Source of the DNA: Welwitschia mirabilis
Lineage: Eukaryota; Gnetophyta; Gnetopsida; Welwitschiales
DNA: 64,000 bases
Direction: 5' to 3'
Assembly (NCBI GenBank): GCA_051453625.1
Contig: JBOZIK010000001.1
Coordinates: 22,469,280-22,533,279, forward strand
Made by a program: the position numbers and the translations under genes. Under the pieces are notes generated by a model. The model was not told the origin of the DNA. It made no database searches and saw only the letters and a program-made list of their open reading frames with translations. Below are positions 26,131-36,786 of the stretch, piece after piece (within the stretch, counting starts at the first letter, position 1; the number at the start of each line of letters is the position of its first letter).

Positions 26131-28028
26131 CTAAGATCTTTGTACTTTGGTTGGAATTGGTTTTGGAGAATCACACTCATTTTTGAAGCTGAAAATAATT
26201 TACATTTAATGTTTATTTTCCTCTTTACAATGCATAAATCTTTAAGGAATTTAGCACAAGAAGGGACTTATTTGATGGCTTTTAACAAGAGAATGTTTAT
26301 CTTCACTTCTTTGAAAATTTCTAGGGCCTCTAATTACTTTTTCATGATTTTGTCCTTTCTAACCTATTGAGGAAAAGGAAATGGTTTGTTGTAAATAGAC
26401 AAAGGGTTTTCACTCTTATCCTTTTCTTTATACTCTATGGGGATTAGTTTATCCTTAGGCTTATTTTATATGGGTAGATTTTCTAGCTCTTTTCCACTTC
26501 TAAGGTGTGCAAACTTGATCTCTTCTAGGTGTTTTATCCCTTTCATGAATCTAACTCCTTTTGAGTTTGGTTGGATACTCATAGGGAGTTTTACTATTTT
26601 TCTTTGATTTATGGATGAAAGAATATAGAGGTGTTTTGTTAGAGTTGGTTTATGCTCTATTTAAGCCTTTGATTTATTTGTTTTATTCCTTTATTTGTCT
26701 ACTCTTATCTTTGATTTATTTGAATTTATGTTTTCATAAACCTTTTGAGGTATTCTTCAATGCACTAGACGAAGTGGTTTAATAGTTTAAAAATGAAGGG
26801 TAATAATCAGAAGATGAGAGGAATGAATTATTAGGCTAGAAATTTTGTTATGAGGTTTTATCTTGCTTCTAAGAGAAATATGAATGATTTTACTAATCAG
26901 GAGTATAAGTATTTAAGTAAGGATTTGGTTTTGGGATTTTGCCAATGTTCTACTTAATTTACCTAATCATTAACTATGTTTTATAATATAAGGATAGATG
27001 GGCATTTAGCAATTTCATAAGTGCTAATATGATAGATTATAAACACTTGGATTTAGCAACTATAGGTAGGATTGAAGGTGAGGTGGTTAATGAATCTCAC
27101 TTTCTCACTAGTTCCTTAATTTTACTATTCATCTCAAGTTTTCTAGGATTCTAAAGACACTAGTTAACACGTGATCTTACAGGTTACATGGATTTCTTTC
27201 AATTTTTCGAGCTTTTAGCTACAGTTTTCTAAATACTTCCAAACCTCATCCACGGGCATGCTCAGAAAATTACCATGACTCATCATTTTCACCAGTTGGT
27301 GGTTATTTGTGAACAATCCATTATAAAATAAACTTATCTTCCTATCTAGCTCAAACTCTTGTTGGAAGCATTTTAATAATAAATCTTTATATCTTTCTAA
27401 GATCTAAGAGAATGTTTTATGATCCTTCTAATCCTTCTATTGGAAGTTAATGATTTCTTTTCTAAGGGTATTTGTCTTATGACTAGAAAAGAATTTAGAG
27501 ATGGAGAATTTGCTCAAATCCACTTAGTTTATACTTGAAAAGGATTTTAAAGTGTATAATCAGAATTTTGCCTTCTCTTTTAGGGAAAAGGGGAATAAGG
27601 TAGGTTTAAGTGCATCATAAACATTGGGGTACTGAGGGATGATTGATAAGATGCATTTTCATTCCTTAAGATGTAGATATGGGTCTTCAAATTTAAGGCC
27701 ATAAAAATGGAGTGAGAGTTGTATAGTAGAGGGTTTAAATTATAGCCTTTAGTTAATAGGTGATGGCATTATGCAAGAGGATGTTCCTAGGATTTTTTAT
27801 TGGAGGTAATCGCAAAGGATTTTCCTAGGTTAATTAGCAATAGTAGTAAGGGTAGCTTGTCATTTGATCACTTCTTATATGAAACAATATGCTATTAACC
27901 TATTAAGCATTTCGTGGTTTGACAAAGTTTCATCAAAGGGATCAAGTGAGTCATTTACATTATGTTGTGTAAGGTAGTTTGATTATTTAGTTATTTTGTG
28001 TGGTCGAGGTCTGTTCTTGAAAGTCATC
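26131..28028 (-). pseudogene. Gag of element E (decayed)
   Basis: The most likely start is the ATG at 28026-28028 (MTFKNRPRPH). Minus-strand segments LSFHFYGLKFEDPYLHLKE, LFPFSLKEKAKF.LYTLK and KDLLLKCFQQEFE match the retrotransposon gag capsid domain of Athila-type elements. The C-terminal part contains PSCAKFLKDL and KYKDLRCPTITIIIG, the conserved lead into protease. Length from start to protease is about 630 codons, usual for the lineage. Interrupted by multiple stops, many at expected Trp or Gln codons. Confidence 0.85.
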
Positions 28029-28819
28029 TTAAGCTTGATTTTGGGTTCTAAGTTCTCTCATCCTTTCATGATCAATAAAGAAGTCAATGTTATTTCAGTT
28101 AATCTTTATATTATATCATGAGTTTAGGTCATTTAAGAAATAGGTTCAAATGATTACAAGAAGATTCAAATAATAAATAAGAAAAATTTTTATGAATTGT
28201 AAGTCATGGAGGATTCCAAGGTTTTACAAACACATTTGTTAATCATGTATAGAATGTTTACAATGTCAAGGTCATAACAAAATAAACATAGATAACAAAT
28301 GTGAATAAAATCGAGCCCAATGTAATGAAATCATGAGAAAATTTTAAAGGTTTTAATTATTTTACAAATACAATGAAATAAAATAAAGATGATAAATATG
28401 AGTAAAATGTAAAATAATCATAAAATAAGTTTAAGAAAATTTTAATGTTTTATCCACACCAAAAATATAGATATATAGAAAATACAACAAAAAATAAAAG
28501 CATGCAATGCAATCATACAGTTTGATTAAAATTTTTTAATGTTTTTAAAGTTATTAACTCTAAATCGACCTATAACAAATGTTAAACCTAGAGAAAACAA
28601 TTTAGAAAATCAAAAACAAACTTTAAAAAGCTAGATTAGTTTGGAATAACACTTAAAGGACTACTACAAAACATTAGAAACCACACAAAAGAAAGGAAAA
28701 ATGGACTAGTTCAGGTATCATTAGAAAGGATGAGTATCCATCACTAAAGAAATAAAGTCTATGTATAATAACTAAAAAAAGGAAAACTAGTGCTCCTCTG
28801 AGTTGCTACTATGCCATTA
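28029..28819 (-). other. Element E leader between primer site and gag
   Basis: Very A-rich on the plus strand with no frame. It corresponds to the untranslated leader of E. Confidence 0.6.
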
Positions 28820-28837
28820 TCCTTGACAATGACATCA
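28820..28837 (-). other. Primer binding site of element E (tRNA-Asp, decayed)
   Basis: The minus strand reads TGATGTCATTGTCAAGGA. Against the tRNA-Asp site of Athila-type elements, TGGCGCCGTTGCCGGGGA, it differs at seven positions, all transitions. It lies three bases from the LTR end. Confidence 0.85.
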
Positions 28838-28840
28838 AAA

Positions 28841-30166
28841 TCTAATTAACTTGCAGTATAATGTACTAGATTTAAGCTAAGTTTTCACTTAGCTATTGTT
28901 CTTTCTCAGGGATAACATTGGATATTGGCTAGAATTACAGTAATTTTAATCTTAATACAAGTTACAAAGTTAAAAAAAAAGAAAAATGATGAAGTTTATA
29001 GTAGAGTTTGAAATTCATCTTAGAAAGAAGGAAAACAAACCAGTACCAAGGAATTGCTAATTTTTCTTAAGTAATCCTTCACTCTAATGGTGTTCAATTG
29101 CCTTCCTGTAAAACAGTAAAAATCATTAAGTGTTTTTTATTTAATTCATAGTATATAATCTCATCCACCATATGAAAATTGGTAAATCCAACTAACAACT
29201 TATTTTTAAATAATGATAGAAAGTAAGGACTCCTAGAGTACTCAAGATCTATGAAATTAAAATACTAAGTGATAAAGAGGAATTCATATAACTTAAATAA
29301 ACTTGATAGTTAAAGAAGTCACTTGAGCATCCTAATTATGATATTACTCATAAATCAAGATGAAAGAAAAACAATGTTTACATTACAAAAATGGAATAAC
29401 TTTATAGTGAAAGAAGAAAAAAGTAGGAATAACTCCTCAATAATCCTCAAAGACTAGCTCACTTTCTCCAAGAGTTTCCTAGAAAGCCATTACAAGTCAG
29501 TGCTCTAAAGTGCTACAATTTGCCAAGTCAAAGCAAAATACAACAAAGAGTTCAAGGCCCTTTTATAAGGATATATGGGAGTAAATTTGGTTACAAGCTC
29601 TTAGCTTATAGCATTAGTAGAATCTTCATCATTTAATAGTGGGTACATAAGATTTTGCCTTGTAACATTTGGTGGAGGTTGTTTTATAGTATTAAGTAGA
29701 TAAGATTCTCTTGTCCAGTATTAGGTAGAATATTTATCATTTATTATTTGATGGAGGTTTTCTTGTAGTATTTATTGGATATTATCACATACCATTAGGT
29801 GTAATCTTCATCATGATGAGTCCAACACATGGCCTTTAGAGCCGGATTCATCTACCAACTAGTGCTATTGCCATATATCTCTAATGTCACTTCCACATGC
29901 CTCTACCACATGTCTTCAAATGCTTCTACTATGTATCAACAATGTATATCTTCATTTCCATCATTATTTTGTAGAATTATGACCATCTTCCAGTATGTAT
30001 TCCAAACTATGTCTAAAGATCTATAACTAATATGAAGAAAATCATTAATTTTATTTTAAAAACAATAGAAAATATACTTTATAATTAAAACAATTAAACT
30101 AATGTCTTTTTTAATAATAAATTTCTTGAAACACTTGATATAAATGTTAATTTTTACATATTCACA
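28841..30166 (-). repeat. 5' LTR of element E
   Basis: Homologous to 19698-20994. The outer end on the plus strand is ...TTCACA at 30166, followed by the target duplication AAGGT. The inner end is three bases from the primer site. Confidence 0.85.
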
Positions 30167-30589
30167 AAGGTCATCACTAGATTAGTTTTTAGGTGATGAT
30201 ATTATATAGAAGCAGCAATGATCTTATCAATTCTTTTGGCTTTAGCCAACTTTACTTTTATGATTTTTAATCCTCTACTATAGTTTTTTAAAATCTTATT
30301 CACACTCAATTTTCATAATTAAAATATCGCATAGGTCTTATGTTAGGTATTTATCATAGGCCCCTATGAGTTCCTTAGTAAAACCTAGTAAGGTATACTA
30401 ATTAAAAATAAATAAAGTCTATTGAAGAAGACTAAAAACTAGAGTAGCAAAAAAACAAAGTTCATATTTGTATTAACATAAATCATGTACTATAAAAATA
30501 AAAAAGATGTTTTTTTAAATAATAAATAACATGTAGCTTACTAAAATAGATCAACAAGTCAAGGAAGTGAAAGAAGAGGGAATATGAAG

Positions 30590-31720
30590 ATAGGTTTCCT
30601 AAAGAAGAGCTACAAATAAAAAATCTTCCTCCTATTCTCTAATAGTTGGTTTGAAGGAATTTAACTTGTATAATATAATGGCTAAGATATCTATATTATT
30701 AGTAATTTGATCCAATTACTAATTAATATCATTTATTCTTTTATTACTAGAAAAGTATATACCCAAGTTGTGATAATCTTTCTTATGTATTATTCATGCA
30801 TTGGGGTACCTCAGATCTGATGGTTGTAATTTTAAGATCGACTCTTATGTTTTTAATTTAATGGTTGATATTGGCTCATTTATCCACCATTCTTGATCTA
30901 AATGCTATCATATACTAATGATATAGTCCACAAGTAATTTATACTCCTTTAAAGATAATGGTAGTATTAGAGATCTGGGTAATGTGGAAGGGCTTGGTGT
31001 GATAGAAGTAAAGGAACTTAGTAAAGAAGAAGAAGAAGAAGAAGGAATAGGTAAAACTAGTATAGAATGTGGAATAAGTTTTGATACCAATGCTTAATCA
31101 TTTTTAATAACCATCTTTCAAACATCTTTAATTATCCAAATGAAATTAGCTATGAATCCTACATCTATGGATGGAGGAATAAATGGTTGGATTAATCTAT
31201 TGATGAGGCATGGATATAGTAAAAACGATAGCTTGTCCTCCCTTGTGAACCTTACTATACGGGATCAAATAAATGCAAGAAAATTATATATTTTTTATAT
31301 TCTTCTATAATGATGCTAAGATCATGAATGTAAGAACCATCACATTGCTAGCATAAGAGGATGACATGATATTTTCCTAAATTTCATTTGTTACTATCTT
31401 TTCATCTTTAGTGAAAGTGCCAAGATTGGCTCCTATAGGTTATAATATTATTGCATAATTAGGAAGAAATGCCTAAATAGCTTCTCTTCATTAAAAAAAA
31501 ATATCCAAAAAGAGGAAGGAGTTTGCAACTTCTTCTAGACATACCAAGTTGATAGGCCATAGTACAAATGATAATATTGATATAAACTTCAAAAATAATA
31601 AAAGCTAAGAAATATTTATTTTCTTTGCTTATTATACTAATGATCAAGAGTAACTCTTCTGTTTCTTAATGCAAAAATTGTCCATTAGCAAATACAATCC
31701 ATAATTGTTGTCTATTTTAT
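30590..31720 (-). pseudogene. Element F accessory ORF, copy 2 (decayed)
   Basis: Counterpart of 7480-8500. The longest open part, 62 codons at 31459-31647, contains MAYQLGM and LLPLFGYF in the same frame as copy 1. The retained frame in two independently decaying copies argues that it was a real protein. Function unrecognised. Confidence 0.45.
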
Positions 31721-32379
31721 GAAGCACATTGTTAAAATATCTTTCTATGAGTAAGATTTTTAAGTGACTACTTGATGGAGTTCTTATTTAATTAATGATT
31801 TTAAATCCTTGATATTTTCTTGTTATTATTTTTGTAGCTACTCTTTAGGTTGTTTTAAAGGATATTATTTAAGAATATAGTCTTTATTTATATGGTGGGT
31901 GATGAAGATAAATAGTACTAAAGCTTTTTTCAATCTTTCTAAATCATGAGAAAATAATAATGAAACCATGGATGTTAAATAATTATACTTCTGAAGATTG
32001 CTAGAAAATCATTTAGAGATCTTAAGAATGATTAAAATATGAAAGGAATGAAGAAATTATGAGTTTGAAAACGGAGTTATAACATGAATTTATAACCCTA
32101 TAATGTGTTACTAAGTAGTTACGGGGTGGCTGTAAGTAGAAATTTTCATTAAATAATAATGTTCCTTATTGACTACCTTATTGGCTAATACAAGTATTAA
32201 TGATGATCAAATGTGATAACCATTAGTAGATAGATTGCTAGATAGAGAAAGTAGTAATAATCAAGTTATTACTACTTGATTTAATGGGTAATTATAAGTG
32301 ATAATGACTTAAGAACTTATAAAAATTGAGAATTTCAAGTAATAATTCATACCTTCTATATTTTTATGATATAAGTTGA

Positions 32380-32817
32380 NNNNNNNNNNNNNNNNNNNNN
32401 NNNNNNNNNNNNNNNNNNNNNNNNNNNNNNNNNNNNNNNNNNNNNNNNNNNNNNNNNNNNNNNNNNNNNNNNNNNNNNNNNNNNNNNNNNNNNNNNNNNN
32501 NNNNNNNNNNNNNNNNNNNNNNNNNNNNNNNNNNNNNNNNNNNNNNNNNNNNNNNNNNNNNNNNNNNNNNNNNNNNNNNNNNNNNNNNNNNNNNNNNNNN
32601 NNNNNNNNNNNNNNNNNNNNNNNNNNNNNNNNNNNNNNNNNNNNNNNNNNNNNNNNNNNNNNNNNNNNNNNNNNNNNNNNNNNNNNNNNNNNNNNNNNNN
32701 NNNNNNNNNNNNNNNNNNNNNNNNNNNNNNNNNNNNNNNNNNNNNNNNNNNNNNNNNNNNNNNNNNNNNNNNNNNNNNNNNNNNNNNNNNNNNNNNNNNN
32801 NNNNNNNNNNNNNNNNN
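32380..32817. other. Assembly gap (438 N)
   Basis: Run of N. About 50 bases before it (32330-32379) recur just after it (32820-32880). Confidence 0.98.
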
Positions 32818-34885
32818 CTTACAAAATTTGAGAATTTCAAGTAATAATTCACACCTTCTATATTTTTATGATATAAGCTGATAAATGAAATGAGTTAAAT
32901 AATAGTTATAGTAAAAACATTTTCTATCTAATGTAACTTAGAAAAATAACAAAATAATTAACTAAATTCTAGTACTTATTATACATAAGTAGATGATGAG
33001 ATTAAAAAGAAATAAAAAAGGATTCCTTTAAAGCATAGATCAAGGATCATCAATTTGTAATGAAATACCTTTTTCATAACCAATATTTTGTAAATCTTAA
33101 CTTGAATATTAAGTACAGTAAGATTTTAGTAAAATGATTAATTATGCTTATTTAATTTCTTATCAAAATAAGATGTTATATTACATTTACCTTAATTTAT
33201 AAACTTTCTAATCTACCATAAAAATGATAAAAATTATGTTAAAAGGTTTTTATGAAAAAATCTATTCAAATATTTAAAATTAGATAATCCTATTTTGTAA
33301 GGATTAAAATCACATGATAAAACTAAAAAATTGAAAATTTCAAAAGGACATAATAATATATTTTGCATCTCATTTACTCATTTAAATTCTTGATAAATGT
33401 GATAGGTGTATTAAATTATGAATAAACATCTTCTTCCTTGTCTTATGTGATTGATAGATGCATTTTGAATTAAATGAGCATTTAAACAATACATGAACTC
33501 TTACCTGTAATCAAGAATGATAAATGAGTAGATTTACTCTACCATGACTTTTATGTTCTTAAGATATGTAAGGACACTTGGTTCATAGTGTACTTATTTC
33601 TTTATTCATTAAAATTGAAGAGTTTGTCTCATTGTGCCACAAGATAATTTTGAGATTTGTGTATTTATTCTTTAGATGCATTTGTTGGATGAATTAAATT
33701 TTCTTATAAGGCTATGAAGGATTTAAAAAAGCTAGCATGNNNNNNNNNNNNNNNNNNNNNNNNNNNNNNNNNNNNNNNNNNNNNNNNNNNNNNNNNNNNN
33801 NNNNNNNNNNNNNNNNNNNNNNNNNNNNNNNNNNNNNNNTGGATGAATTAAATTTTCTTATAAGGCTATGAGGGGGGTAAGAAAGCTAGCATGAGGAAAT
33901 GGTACATGTGATTAACCTTGCTAATTAAATATAGAAGATTACTCACCCTGGTTAGATGTATAAGTCATAAATATTATCTCTTTTTGTATTCTAATATCAC
34001 TTATTATTCATCTCACTGATCAATGCTAAATCATGTGATCTTGTGAACTTGAGCTATGTGCCTTTATTTATCAATATATAGATATCCTTTCCTCTCTTGT
34101 AAAAAGGGGATACTTTTATTTTGTTTCATATAAGTTCATTTCTTCTTTCATCTCTCTTTTTTCCTTTCATGCTCTTGCTTGTGAAACTTAGAGCTTAGAA
34201 GCTTGAAGCTATGGAGCTATTGAGCTTGGATCTTCATCGATTTTTAACTATTAAGGTCGTACTAATCTTCCTAAGTAACCTCTTTACTCTTATTGTCTAT
34301 ATGATATTTTTCCTCTATTAGAATGATCTGATATTACATTAGGAAATTATTTATGGCTTTTATAAAATTATGTTATAAAATATAATTCCCTCCCATTGGC
34401 TCTCACCAAGACATTATAATGAAATATGAGGGGTATTTGGTACTTGGTGATATAGGATTACTAATAGATGATTAGGGCCAATTTACAAGGGGTGTTGTGT
34501 AGCCAATTTTTGGTTATTTGTTAATGTTTTATGAGTTGTTTTGTAGGGCTTTTACACAGGTTTAAGTGTAATTCTAATGATTTTACCTATATTTAAAGTA
34601 TTAAAGGCACATTTTAATGCATAGAGCTTTGGATAAGGATTACTAATAAAAATACAAAGTTTCTTCTCAAGAAAATGATTAAAGAATACCATTGTCCCCT
34701 CTGTCATCTCCACGACAGGCAGGACGACGACACATTTACATTTTGACATGGATTACTGAGTTATCATTCTAAATCATCTTTTATAATTACCATCATCCCC
34801 TTTATCATCTAGACGATAATCAAGATTACATTGAAATGTAACTGACTCTGATAGTGACCCTTAATCATTTCATCTATTTATGAAT

Positions 34886-34893
34886 TATAAATA
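34886..34893 (+). promoter_or_regulatory. TATA box of the element A LTR
   Basis: TATAAATA followed about 30 bases later by pyrimidine-rich sequence, the usual position for the start of the LTR transcript. The equivalent in the 3' LTR is TATAAATG at 44411-44418. Confidence 0.6.
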
Positions 34894-35128
34894 AGCACAC
34901 CTAACTACGCCTTCTATTTTTTCTTTTCTACTGTATTTTCCCATAAATAAGTCTCTCTTTAACTCTCCTTTTCATCTTGGTTTTACTAAAAATTCTTGTA
35001 ATAGGAGATCAAGGGTGGGAGATCCATCTCCAGTTTTATAAAAAGATGATCCTTTGGTGGAGGGCTGTGTATCCTCCATTGAAGCTTGGCCATTTTGTAA
35101 CCTAGATGCTTATTACTTCTTAATATAA

Positions 35129-36031
35129 NNNNNNNNNNNNNNNNNNNNNNNNNNNNNNNNNNNNNNNNNNNNNNNNNNNNNNNNNNNNNNNNNNNNNNNN
35201 NNNNNNNNNNNNNNNNNNNNNNNNNNNNNNNNNNNNNNNNNNNNNNNNNNNNNNNNNNNNNNNNNNNNNNNNNNNNNNNNNNNNNNNNNNNNNNNNNNNN
35301 NNNNNNNNNNNNNNNNNNNNNNNNNNNNNNNNNNNNNNNNNNNNNNNNNNNNNNNNNNNNNNNNNNNNNNNNNNNNNNNNNNNNNNNNNNNNNNNNNNNN
35401 NNNNNNNNNNNNNNNNNNNNNNNNNNNNNNNNNNNNNNNNNNNNNNNNNNNNNNNNNNNNNNNNNNNNNNNNNNNNNNNNNNNNNNNNNNNNNNNNNNNN
35501 NNNNNNNNNNNNNNNNNNNNNNNNNNNNNNNNNNNNNNNNNNNNNNNNNNNNNNNNNNNNNNNNNNNNNNNNNNNNNNNNNNNNNNNNNNNNNNNNNNNN
35601 NNNNNNNNNNNNNNNNNNNNNNNNNNNNNNNNNNNNNNNNNNNNNNNNNNNNNNNNNNNNNNNNNNNNNNNNNNNNNNNNNNNNNNNNNNNNNNNNNNNN
35701 NNNNNNNNNNNNNNNNNNNNNNNNNNNNNNNNNNNNNNNNNNNNNNNNNNNNNNNNNNNNNNNNNNNNNNNNNNNNNNNNNNNNNNNNNNNNNNNNNNNN
35801 NNNNNNNNNNNNNNNNNNNNNNNNNNNNNNNNNNNNNNNNNNNNNNNNNNNNNNNNNNNNNNNNNNNNNNNNNNNNNNNNNNNNNNNNNNNNNNNNNNNN
35901 NNNNNNNNNNNNNNNNNNNNNNNNNNNNNNNNNNNNNNNNNNNNNNNNNNNNNNNNNNNNNNNNNNNNNNNNNNNNNNNNNNNNNNNNNNNNNNNNNNNN
36001 NNNNNNNNNNNNNNNNNNNNNNNNNNNNNNN
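35129..36031. other. Assembly gap (903 N)
   Basis: Run of N inside the 5' LTR of A. The 3' LTR shows about 150 bases of unique sequence plus its own gaps here, so the length is uncertain. Confidence 0.98.
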
Positions 36032-36302
36032 GTTCCATTTTTGCATTGCATGTTAGATTAAGTTACATCTTGCATTTTCATTATATATTTTATTTATTGC
36101 ATTGTTCTTTATTTTTGGTTCATTTTATTCTTTTGCAAAAGCAATTCAAGTCTTATCTCATACTCTTTAATGTAAATACGACATTTTGGATCTACTCCCA
36201 CTTATACTAGTATGATGTATTATGTAAGATATCTATTTATTTTATGAATGATAGAATATTTTTAAACTTAAACACTTACACAAATACATACCACAACAAA
36301 AT

Positions 36303-36320
36303 TGGCACCATTACTAGGAA
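36303..36320 (+). other. Primer binding site of element A (tRNA-Asp, decayed)
   Basis: TGGCACCATTACTAGGAA differs from TGGCGCCGTTGCCGGGGA at six positions, all transitions. It identifies A as Athila-type together with its gag and protease. Confidence 0.9.
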
Positions 36321-36786
36321 ATGCTATTGAGAAGTACGAGGGTTTTGATCATTCGAGTGAGTATATTAGACCTTTGTTTAGTTATTTATCTATAGCGACA
36401 TTGTATTTTATTAGGACTGTAGGTTTTCTATTTTGCATCTTTTTAGATTTAGTTTTCTATAGAAAAATAATGGTCATCTCCTCTATCATCCCCATGAAAG
36501 ATAGGATGACAGTCTCTGATTTTAGCTTTCAGTTTTATTTTTGCATTTCAATTTTTCTGTAATAAAATTAGTCTGTATTGTCTTTTGTATCGTCAACGAC
36601 CAAGAGAATGACAGTCCTATTTTCTAAGTTTTTCTGCTTTCTATTTTGGTTACTGTTCTATTTTTGCTTTTCTAGTTTTTGTGTGTGTCATTTATTTTGT
36701 CATCCTCATGATAGCAAGGATAACTATATATTATTCTTTATCTTGTTTTTAATTGTATGTTGTTTGTATAATGCTATAATATAGTT
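36321..36786 (+). other. Leader of element A with dyad motifs
   Basis: T-rich leader containing three copies of the dyad motif (about 36473-36515, 36570-36616, 36697-36725). Open frames here of 68-86 codons are T-rich and without motif; I regard them as chance. Confidence 0.6.

Larger units (their letters stand above)
19693..30171 (-). mobile_element. Element E: complete decayed Athila-like Ty3/gypsy element with target duplication
   Basis: Minus-strand element with 5' LTR at 28841-30166, tRNA-Asp primer site, gag, protease, RT, RNase H, integrase, and 3' LTR at 19698-20994. Flanking 5-base duplications are AAGCT (19693-19697) and AAGGT (30167-30171), one substitution apart. The uninterrupted sequence in unit 1 has AAGGT at 7049-7053, at exactly the matching place, which fixes the boundaries. 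Total 10.5 kb including gaps, the usual size for the lineage. All genes carry multiple stops. The LTRs differ at roughly one base in eight by eye over the first 115 bases, so the insertion is old. Confidence 0.9.
30172..33073 (-). repeat. Unit 3 segment of element F between E and G
   Basis: Aligns with 7054-9331 of unit 1. It contains the second copy of the F accessory ORF, a GAA run at about 31025-31045, and a gap (32380-32817) with duplicated flanks. It ends with CTTTT at 33069-33073, the left target duplication of G. Confidence 0.75.
34493..36298 (+). repeat. 5' LTR of element A
   Basis: Starts TGTTGTGTAGCC and ends ...ACCACAACA, four bases before the primer site. A TATA box (TATAAATA) is at 34886-34893 and two copies of the dyad motif are near 34680-34830. 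The stretch near 35020-35080 ('GGAGGGCTGTGTATCCTCC') is shared with the 3' LTR and resembles 62880-62930 in the LTR of C. Half of the LTR is a 903-N gap (35129-36031). Confidence 0.85.

Noticed and set aside
25861-26370. Plus-strand open frames of 75 and 90 codons
   Set aside because: They lie opposite the protease and gag of element E (minus strand), which explain the reduced stop density.
30908-31090. 60-codon minus-strand frame rich in Ser and Pro
   Set aside because: Composition comes from the GAA/TTC simple repeat at 31025-31045; not open in the unit 1 copy.
36302-36784. Plus-strand frames of 86 and 68 codons in the leader of A
   Set aside because: The first starts at a TTG inside the primer binding site. 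Both are T-rich, without motif, and not conserved in the leader of C.
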